A DNA stretch of 6,728 bases from Acidobacteriota bacterium (GTDB lineage Bacteria; Acidobacteriota; Terriglobia; UBA7540), in NCBI GenBank assembly GCA_021780055.1, contig JAJXZM010000308.1, positions 1 through 6,728 on the forward strand, written 5' to 3'. The position numbers and the translations under genes are program-made. Of this stretch, positions 1-4,051 are shown in pieces (positions within the stretch are counted from its first letter, which is position 1; each line of letters starts with the position of its first letter). The notes under the pieces are model-generated. The model was not told where the DNA came from. It was given only the letters and a program-made list of their open reading frames with translations, and ran no database searches.

Positions 1-249
1 GCCATATTCTTCGAGACTCCCCAGCAGTTGGTTCATAGCCTGCTTGCTGATACCGGCCCGCTCCGCAAGAATACCCGGGCGTACGCCATCCGGCCCCGGA
101 AACTGCAGCACCGCCATATGCGGCACGCGAAGTTCCTCAAAGCCTGCGGCGTTCAACCCGCTGATCAGACGACGGTGGATAGCCTGGGCCGGAACGCGCA
201 ATAATGCACCTATGAGCATGTCTGAAGTTTTCACCTTTGGGTTTGACAT
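1..249 (-). CDS. MarR-family winged-helix transcriptional regulator (3' end outside window)
   Basis: The visible 83 residues are the N-terminal half of a MarR-like repressor. An N-terminal helical segment with LLRVPAQAIHRRL (residues 16-28) is followed by a winged-helix core. The core contains RPGILAERAGISKQAMNQLL (57-76), a typical MarR recognition helix-turn-helix, then a 'GSLEEYG' segment that would continue into the wing beyond position 1. The start ATG is at 247-249; an AAGGAT Shine-Dalgarno-like stretch lies about 13 nt upstream, a little far. The gene is divergent from the cupin gene at 328, and the shared gap holds two palindromes, so autoregulation plus control of the cupins is inferred. 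MarR proteins are dimeric DNA-binding repressors usually released by small aromatic or oxidant ligands; the ligand cannot be read here. The family call is firm, the ligand unknown. Confidence 0.85.
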   Translation of the reverse strand, partial: MSNPKVKTSDMLIGALLRVPAQAIHRRLISGLNAAGFEELRVPHMAVLQFPGPDGVRPGILAERAGISKQAMNQLLGSLEEYG

Positions 250-256
250 TTTTTTC

Positions 257-286
257 TTGACATCCTTAGTAAATTGCATTTACATT
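257..286 (+). promoter_or_regulatory. sigma70-type promoter for the cupin operon
   Basis: A perfect -35 box TTGACA (257-262) is followed after 18 bp by TACATT (281-286, four of six matches to TATAAT). Transcription would start near 293, between the -10 and the cupin start codon. The left palindrome lies across the spacer and -10, and the right one across the start point, the classical layout for steric repression. On the opposite strand TATGAT (289-294 read in reverse) is a plausible -10 for the regulator gene, but it has no good -35. Confidence 0.65.
268..284. promoter_or_regulatory. MarR operator, left palindrome
   Basis: AGTAAATTGCATTTACA contains the inverted arms GTAAAT and ATTTAC around TGC. 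It is the imperfect copy of the right-hand palindrome. It overlaps the spacer and -10 of the cupin promoter, as expected for a repressor site. Binding by the adjacent MarR protein is inferred from position and symmetry. Confidence 0.7.
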
Positions 287-293
287 CTATCAT

Positions 294-310
294 AGTAAAT
301 GGCATTTACT
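294..310. promoter_or_regulatory. MarR operator, right palindrome
   Basis: AGTAAATGGCATTTACT is a perfect inverted repeat with 8-bp arms around a single central G. Its centre (302) is 26 bp from the centre of the left copy (276), about two and a half helical turns. It covers the predicted start of cupin transcription and the upstream part of the divergent regulator promoter, and lies just before the cupin ribosome binding site. Confidence 0.75.
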
Positions 311-312
311 GC

Positions 313-319
313 TAAGGAG
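313..319 (+). promoter_or_regulatory. strong ribosome binding site of first cupin gene
   Basis: TAAGGAG lies 8 nt before the ATG at 328, close to ideal Shine-Dalgarno strength and spacing, and it fixes the start. It lies only 2 nt after the right operator, so the leader is very short. Confidence 0.8.
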
Positions 320-327
320 AACAAACA

Positions 328-810
328 ATGACTCAAAAAACCATCGAACCCGGCATCAATCCTGCCGATGAAACCATTCGCCTGGGGCCGCTCGAAGTGC
401 GCTTTATGATCACCGGTGAGAACTCAAGCGGCACCGTCGCGGCATTCGAACTTTTTGTTCCAGCAGCGCAGCGGCTGGCAGGGCCGGCGCACAGCCACGA
501 TCATTACGAAGAGACAATTTACGGCGTTGAGGGAGTGCTGACCTGGACGGTGGTCGGAAAGCCGATTGACGTGGGGCCGGGGCAGGCGCTATGCATTCCC
601 CGCGGCGCTGTCCACCGGTTCGATAACAACGGTGCACGGGACGTAAAGGCGCTCTGCGTCATCACGCCGGCAGCCATCGGGCCGCAATTTTTCCGCGAGT
701 CTGCCGAGGTGATCAACGCGGCTGCGGGCGGGCCCCCTGACAAGGCAAAGATGATCGCCATCATGCTCCGGCACGGCCTCACGCCGGCTCTGCCTCCGCC
801 CCAGGCGTAG
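328..810 (+). CDS. small single-domain cupin protein (160 aa)
   Basis: This is a cytoplasmic beta-barrel cupin with both family motifs intact. Motif 1 runs from H55-x-H57 through E62 to G69, and motif 2 reads G85-x5-P91-x-G93-x2-H96-x3-N100, an exact match to the consensus. H55, H57, E62 and H96 form the expected metal site, so the protein probably binds Fe, Mn, Ni or Zn. No signal peptide or membrane segment is seen. About 50 residues follow the barrel (FFRESAEVINAAAGGPPDKAK and a proline-rich end), a tail seen in many quercetinase-like or sensor cupins. It is first in an operon with a second cupin 40 nt downstream, under a promoter flanked by MarR-type operators. Dioxygenase, isomerase or ligand-binding roles are all possible; the substrate cannot be read from sequence. 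Confidence 0.85.
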   Translation: MTQKTIEPGINPADETIRLGPLEVRFMITGENSSGTVAAFELFVPAAQRLAGPAHSHDHYEETIYGVEGVLTWTVVGKPIDVGPGQALCIPRGAVHRFDNNGARDVKALCVITPAAIGPQFFRESAEVINAAAGGPPDKAKMIAIMLRHGLTPALPPPQA

Positions 811-850
811 CAGCCCGCGGCCAGAGACTGAGGCTATGAGAGGAGCACGA

Positions 851-1192
851 ATGTTCCAGATTTTACGTCCCGAGGATCAGCGGAAAGGCAAAATCGCCGC
901 CGTCGAGTTTGAAGGCGAGCCCTACGGCGCCGGGATCTCATTCTTTCTGGGGAACCTTGAGCCGGGAAAAGGGCCGGGGCTTCATCAGCATCCCTATTCC
1001 GAAACCTGCATCGTGCTGTCCGGCCGGGCTGCCATGCAGGTTGATGGCAAAGAAGTCGTTGCCAACGCAGGCGACATCATCGTCATCGGACCATCGACGC
1101 CTCACCGCTTTGCCGCCATCGGAAACAATCGGCTCAACATGGTCTGTGTTCACGCCGCCGACCGATTTGTGATTGATCCGGCTTCCGATTGA
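851..1192 (+). CDS. second small cupin protein (113 aa)
   Basis: This is a minimal one-barrel cupin. With the start at 851, motif 1 reads G39-x5-H45-x-H47-x3-E51-x6-G58, a perfect match. In motif 2, G74 and the metal-ligand histidine H85 keep their normal 11-residue spacing, but the usual P-x-G between them is shifted (GPSTPHRF) and the terminal Asn is replaced by Ala. The metal set H45, H47, E51, H85 is complete. I prefer ATG 851 to an in-frame ATG at 836 because GAGAGGAG (838-845) sits 5 nt before 851, whereas nothing resembling a ribosome site precedes 836. The gene follows the first cupin with the same polarity and no visible terminator between them, so it is probably cotranscribed and under the same MarR control. 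Function is otherwise unknown; a partner enzyme or a sensor is possible. Confidence 0.82.
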   Translation: MFQILRPEDQRKGKIAAVEFEGEPYGAGISFFLGNLEPGKGPGLHQHPYSETCIVLSGRAAMQVDGKEVVANAGDIIVIGPSTPHRFAAIGNNRLNMVCVHAADRFVIDPASD

Positions 1193-1233
1193 CGATGACC
1201 CAATGCCAGCTCAGGGCTTCGACCTCGGGGAAC

Positions 1234-1251
1234 TCCGCGGCTCTCCGCGGA
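1234..1251. terminator. GC-rich hairpin in convergent gap (weak terminator candidate)
   Basis: CCGCGG (1235-1240) and CCGCGG (1245-1250) pair across a CTCT loop, with an extra T-A pair at the base, giving a 7-bp stem. It lies 42 nt after the cupin operon and about 100 nt after the end of the convergent receiver gene. It could serve the cupin operon, but no clear U tract follows, so intrinsic termination is uncertain. Confidence 0.3.
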
Positions 1252-1348
1252 TTTACAAATCAACAATAGCCGCGTCTTAAGCTCGCAGGTTCTACGCTAT
1301 CTCCCCAATTGGCAGACGGGATTTACGGTTTGCGTTCTGGCCAGACGC

Positions 1349-1780
1349 TCAGTTCTGTTGTGCTTCCCACAAAGGATGTCCGCAATGGGCAAGAAGCGCC
1401 CGCACGACATCGTCCTGGAAGGCAGGCCGGTTCAGGTAAAACGCAGATCCAAGTTTAATTGCCTGGAGTGGCAGCTCCGCATCGGCGCCAGTGCTTACCA
1501 CCAGAACGGGAACGTTCTGCCCGTCATCTCCGGCTCGTTTCAATATTCTCTGAGTCTCCAGAACGCCTGCCTCCTCATCCACAATCACGAGTTCTACAAC
1601 CATCATCCGGAGGATGGCAAGCGCCGCCTCCAGCGTATTCACCGTGATGGGAACGAACCCGATGGAGACCAAGATCGCACGGTGGTGATCAATAAAGCCC
1701 CTGTCGCTGCTGAAGATCAGGACGTTTGATCCGATTTCGTAGGTGTCAGGAGCGAGGTAATTCTGGGTGGTTTCACTCAT
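1349..1780 (-). CDS. stand-alone CheY-like receiver domain protein, partly degenerate (143 aa)
   Basis: One receiver domain fills residues 19-132 with no output domain. The first strand VLIFSSD ends in S25-D26, where a DD pair is usual. The phospho-acceptor is D68 in LVIVDEE, the Ser/Thr switch position is S96 in PVLVVSTG, and the conserved Lys of the 'KP' motif is replaced by arginine (YLNRPAF, R118-P119). So one acidic-pocket residue and the lysine are altered, which may weaken phosphorylation or make the domain a protein-interaction module. The start is supported by GGAG (1790-1793 in reverse) 9 nt upstream. No histidine kinase is adjacent, so the partner is unknown. The leader contains an 8-bp hairpin and a possible 20-codon ORF overlapping this start. 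The fold assignment is good; activity is uncertain. Confidence 0.8.
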   Translation of the reverse strand: MSETTQNYLAPDTYEIGSNVLIFSSDRGFIDHHRAILVSIGFVPITVNTLEAALAILRMMVVELVIVDEEAGVLETQRILKRAGDDGQNVPVLVVSTGADAELPLQAIKLGSAFYLNRPAFQDDVVRALLAHCGHPLWEAQQN

Positions 1781-1819
1781 TTATTTTCACTCCAATCGCG
1801 GCCGTTTTTTATCTGCCGG

Positions 1820-1848
1820 GTTGCGCGACATCTCCCCATGCGCGCAAC
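1820..1848 (-). repeat. 8-bp inverted repeat in leader of receiver gene
   Basis: GTTGCGCG (1820-1827) and CGCGCAAC (1841-1848) are perfect inverted arms around a 13-nt loop. In RNA of the receiver gene this is a strong GC hairpin about 40 nt before the start codon, with GGGGAGATG exposed in the loop. There is no U tract on either strand, so a terminator is unlikely. It could be a leader structure or a protein-binding site. Confidence 0.45.
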
Positions 1849-1928
1849 AGGCTGGTTAAACGACGGCTCTCTTGGCCCGAACCTCGCGTCCTAGGCGGAC
1901 ACCTTCTTCCGCCTCTCGAATCGTATGA

Positions 1929-1959
1929 TCGACAAAAACGTTGATTTAAAAACTATAAT
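1929..1959 (+). promoter_or_regulatory. candidate promoter for the cytochrome transcript
   Basis: TATAAT (1954-1959) is a perfect -10 box in an AT-rich patch within GC-rich surroundings. TCGACA (1929-1934) is five of six to the -35 consensus, but the spacer is 19 bp, longer than ideal. Start would be near 1966, leaving a leader of about 318 nt before the cytochrome ATG. The patch also reads TATAGT on the minus strand, so it may serve the divergent receiver gene too. Confidence 0.45.
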
Positions 1960-1991
1960 AACAACAATTTCCCAAATGCTATCTGGAGTCC

Positions 1992-2018
1992 GTGACCCCC
2001 ATCACAGAACGGGGTGAC
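1992..2018 (+). repeat. leader hairpin, imperfect
   Basis: GTGACCCC (1992-1999) can pair with GGGGTGAC (2011-2018) with one G-G mismatch and an 11-nt loop. If transcription starts near 1966 this would be the first hairpin of the cytochrome leader. Confidence 0.35.
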
Positions 2019-2074
2019 AAAAGCGCAATTGCCCGCCTCTACAGAACGACGAAATGCCATCCCGGCGGTGGCGA

Positions 2075-2181
2075 ATGGTTCGAAATAACTTGCGTCCGCA
2101 TCTCGGGCCACTTTCCAATTGAATCGCTTGACAAGCGCCCTTGAACTGGTAACACAGCGTCTTGTCCGGTTTTCGAACCAT
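2075..2181 (+). ncRNA. candidate structured leader RNA element upstream of cytochrome gene
   Basis: ATGGTTCGAAA (2075-2085) and TTTCGAACCAT (2171-2181) are a perfect 11-bp inverted repeat enclosing 85 nt. Inside lies a second perfect palindrome, CGCTTG-A-CAAGCG (2125-2137). The outer 3' arm directly abuts the 5' arm of the terminator-like hairpin at 2182, so the two helices could stack coaxially. No ORF with coding character covers the region. A closing helix with a folded interior followed by a switchable hairpin is the general layout of a cis-regulatory RNA, but I recognise no known riboswitch class. Alternatively the repeats are protein-binding sites: the inner palindrome contains TTGACA (2128-2133), which could be a -35 box, though its possible -10 (TAACAC, 2150-2155) is poor. 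The RNA reading is inference. Confidence 0.35.
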
Positions 2182-2220
2182 CGTCAGAGGGTCTGATGCA
2201 AACTTTTCTCTGACGGTTTT
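2182..2220 (+). terminator. terminator-like hairpin with competing fold (attenuator candidate)
   Basis: CGTCAGAG (2182-2189) pairs perfectly with CTCTGACG (2208-2215) around an 18-nt loop and is followed by GTTTT (2216-2220), a short intrinsic-terminator-like tail. The same 5' arm can instead pair with TCTGATG (2192-2198) across a GGG loop, giving a 7-bp stem with one G-U pair. The two folds are mutually exclusive. The hairpin lies 63 nt before the cytochrome start codon, where premature termination would silence the gene. The four-U tail is weak. Confidence 0.4.
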
Positions 2221-2270
2221 CTACTTTCGATCTCGTGTTACACTTCGTACCTGCAATTTACATGGATCAC

Positions 2271-2275
2271 GGAGG
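2271..2275 (+). promoter_or_regulatory. ribosome binding site of cytochrome gene
   Basis: GGAGG lies 8 nt before the ATG at 2284 and supports this start over the in-frame Met codon seven codons later. This gives an unusually long, polar N-terminal region before the hydrophobic segment. Confidence 0.75.
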
Positions 2276-2283
2276 ATTCGCGA

Positions 2284-3369
2284 ATGAGGGTGGACAAATC
2301 GGGGATGGCAGCGGGCAACGGTGCCGGCAACAACAGCAGTTCCACACGCAAGAGGCACTTGCAACGGCAACGCAGATTGCCGCTCATTGCAGCACTGCTT
2401 GCGATCAGCGCGGCGGTGGCCGCGACCGGCAGGAATCAAGGGGCAACAACAAAAGCGCGAATGATGCCTGAACCGCCTCCGTATTGGGCGTACGCCGTCA
2501 ACCCTCCGCAAAAGGCGTCACCCGCCAAGCCCGCCGACAACACTCTGAAGCACGTGCCGGGAAGCTCGGCAGCGTTTACCCTGCGGCAGATCAACGACGG
2601 ATTCAATCCGCCCGACTGGCATCCGGACGGGCACCCGCCCATGCCTGAGGTTGTAGCGCACGGCAGCAAGCCCGAGGTGCTGGCTTGCGGCTACTGCCAC
2701 CTGCCCAACGGACAGGGCCGTCCTGAAAATGCCAGCCTGGCCGGCCTGCCTGAAGCCTACATCATCCAGCAGATGGCCGATTTCAAGAGCGGCCAGCGCA
2801 AGACTTCAAACCCCGATTTCCTGCCGGCTACTGCCATGGACACCCATGAAAGCAAAGCTGACAAAAAGGAGGTCGAGGCCGCCGCCAAATACTTCTCCCG
2901 ACTGACACCCAAGCCTTGGATTCGCGTGGTCGAGACCGCGACTGTTCCTAAAACACACGTAGCGGGCTGGATGCTGGTTCCCACAGCAGGCGCCGGGACG
3001 GTACCGATTGGCCATCGCATCATCGAAACGCCCGTCAACGTGGAATTGACCGAGATGCGCGACGACGCGTCCCCGTTCATTGCTTACGTCCCTCCCGGCA
3101 GCATTGAAAATGGAAAGCAGTTGGCCATCACCGGCGGCGCGGGGAAAACCATGGCGTGCGACATCTGCCACGGGCCGGACCTCACAGGCAGCGGCGACGT
3201 GCCCTCCATCGCCGGCCGCTCACCCAGCTACATCGTCCGGCAACTCTATGACATCCAAAGCGGCGCCCGCTCCGGGCCGGACGTCATGATGATGAGGCCG
3301 GTGGTTGGCAAACTGACTCTCGACGACATGATTTCGCTCGCCGCCTACCTGGCCTCGCTGCACCCGTGA
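2284..3369 (+). CDS. dihaem class I (c4/c553-like) cytochrome c, exported (361 aa)
   Basis: This is an exported electron carrier with two covalent haem sites, CGYCH (135-139) and CDICH (292-296). After each haem site comes the same pattern: a G/SLAGL or SIAGR turn, 'YI-x2-Q', 'x-S-G-x-R', then a Met and a C-terminal helix ending in 'AAKYFS' or 'AAYLAS'. This repeats the fold of cytochrome c4/c553. Likely distal ligands are M185 for haem 1 and one of M335-M337 for haem 2. A basic stretch (RKRHLQRQRR, 22-31) and hydrophobic segment (32-47) form a signal peptide or membrane anchor. About 85 proline-rich residues precede haem 1, and about 80 residues of unassigned beta-rich sequence separate the domains. 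It is longer than a typical c4 (~200 residues). It stands alone: no oxidase, dehydrogenase or maturation gene is nearby, so its partner is unknown. The leader may regulate it. Confidence 0.88.
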   Translation: MRVDKSGMAAGNGAGNNSSSTRKRHLQRQRRLPLIAALLAISAAVAATGRNQGATTKARMMPEPPPYWAYAVNPPQKASPAKPADNTLKHVPGSSAAFTLRQINDGFNPPDWHPDGHPPMPEVVAHGSKPEVLACGYCHLPNGQGRPENASLAGLPEAYIIQQMADFKSGQRKTSNPDFLPATAMDTHESKADKKEVEAAAKYFSRLTPKPWIRVVETATVPKTHVAGWMLVPTAGAGTVPIGHRIIETPVNVELTEMRDDASPFIAYVPPGSIENGKQLAITGGAGKTMACDICHGPDLTGSGDVPSIAGRSPSYIVRQLYDIQSGARSGPDVMMMRPVVGKLTLDDMISLAAYLASLHP

Positions 3370-3640
3370 TTCAATACCGCGCTTGTCTGGCGGTCGGGAA
3401 GTCGGTGGCCCCAGCATCGCCTTTACGCCCTGGAGTTCGTCGGTTCTATACCTAGAAAAAGCCCACGGCGCAACCCCGGTGTGTACCGCTATTCTTTTCG
3501 AATTGCACGGCCTCTGCTGGCTGATATTCCTTCAACAGAAGACGCATGAGCATCGATGGCGATGGTTAATACGCGCTTACACCGCGTAGCCTGCTCCACA
3601 GTGCCCGCTTCGTCCAAGCAATAATTTCAACAAAAACATA

Positions 3641-3669
3641 TTGCGCATCGAACAGGATGGGAGTATAGT
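3641..3669 (+). promoter_or_regulatory. candidate padR promoter
   Basis: TATAGT (3664-3669, five of six to consensus) is preceded after a 17-bp spacer by TTGCGC (3641-3646, half matching). Transcription would start near 3675-3677, at the left end of the 14-bp palindrome, leaving a leader of about 25 nt. Confidence 0.5.
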
Positions 3670-3674
3670 TGTTT

Positions 3675-3688
3675 ATCGATATATCGAT
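3675..3688. promoter_or_regulatory. PadR operator candidate (perfect 14-bp palindrome)
   Basis: ATCGATATATCGAT is fully self-complementary, and a third ATCGA follows at 3690-3694. The site lies at the predicted transcription start and 12 bp before the padR ATG, as expected for a self-repressing PadR regulator, whose operators are commonly AT-rich palindromes. Binding is inferred. Confidence 0.6.
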
Positions 3689-3700
3689 TATCGAGCATAT

Positions 3701-4051
3701 ATGCCCAAAAGAAAACTCGATCCATTGCCTTCGGCGGCGTTCCAGATTCTGCTTTCACTGGTCGGTGAAGATCTGCATGGTTACGGAATTATGCGACAGG
3801 TGGCTGACCAGACCGGCGGCCGCATGCGCCTGGGGCCAGGGACGCTCTACAGCTCAATTCAGGCCTTACTCGAAGAGAAATTCATTGAAGAGGTCGATCT
3901 GCGTGAAGACCCAAAGCTCGGTCATGAGCGACGCCGCTACTACCGGTTGACCTCAGTTGGACGCAAGCTGGCGCGCGCAGAGGCCGAGAGGCTCGCTGAC
4001 CTGTTGCGGGTCGCGCGGACGAAAAAGATCTTGCGAGGGGAATATGTCTGA
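3701..4051 (+). CDS. PadR-family transcriptional regulator (116 aa)
   Basis: This is a small subfamily-2-type PadR repressor. The winged helix occupies residues 8-85: SAAFQILLSL (11-20) as first helix, the hallmark HGYGI (26-30), the recognition region LGPGTLYSSIQALLEE (44-59), and the wing around ERRRYYRLTSVGRKL. A C-terminal helix (ARAEAERLADLLRVA) gives the dimer interface. The ATG at 3701 is chosen because the protein then begins like typical PadR proteins (MPKRKLDPLP); an in-frame TTG at 3641 coincides with the -35 region and would add residues encoded by the palindrome. The Shine-Dalgarno is weak (CGAG, 3692-3695). Its last 8 nt overlap the next gene, so the two are coupled. Such PadR genes usually control the adjacent membrane-protein gene and themselves. 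The ligand is unknown. Confidence 0.9.
   Translation: MPKRKLDPLPSAAFQILLSLVGEDLHGYGIMRQVADQTGGRMRLGPGTLYSSIQALLEEKFIEEVDLREDPKLGHERRRYYRLTSVGRKLARAEAERLADLLRVARTKKILRGEYV

Larger units (their letters stand above)
3370..3700. other. intergenic region with a small inverted repeat and the padR control region
   Basis: This 331-bp stretch has no convincing gene on either strand. No classic terminator follows the cytochrome stop codon. TACGCG (3570-3575) and CGCGTA (3583-3588) form a 6-bp inverted repeat with a 7-nt loop but no U tract. The last 60 bp become AT-rich and hold the padR promoter and operator. Confidence 0.6.

Noticed and set aside
44..295. Plus-strand open frame of 83 codons
   Set aside because: It overlaps the MarR gene on the other strand and runs through the operators; the protein is compositionally odd and the reverse strand has a clear helix-turn-helix.
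836..850. ATG at 836 as start of the second cupin
   Set aside because: The GAGAGGAG ribosome site lies downstream of it and is correctly spaced for the ATG at 851.
1358..1729. Plus-strand open frame of 123 codons opposite the receiver gene
   Set aside because: It has no domain signature or ribosome site, whereas the minus strand encodes a recognisable receiver fold.
1726..1944. Plus-strand 72-codon frame in the gap upstream of the cytochrome
   Set aside because: No Shine-Dalgarno and no recognisable protein character; it crosses the receiver start and the hairpin at 1820-1848.
3550..3566. Tandem CGATGG CGATGG repeat in the gap before padR
   Set aside because: Only two 6-bp units, unrelated to the ATCGA operator array; chance is a sufficient explanation.
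3383..3589. 68-codon plus-strand frame after the cytochrome gene
   Set aside because: No ribosome site, and a composition without family resemblance; treated as intergenic.
3641..3700. TTG start giving PadR 20 extra N-terminal residues
   Set aside because: It would place the promoter and palindrome inside the coding region; PadR proteins typically begin at the position of ATG 3701.
3957..4043. Upstream TTG start for the S41 gene
   Set aside because: It would overlap padR by 95 nt and lacks a ribosome site; ATG 4044 has GAGGGG and begins a recognisable N-terminal motif.
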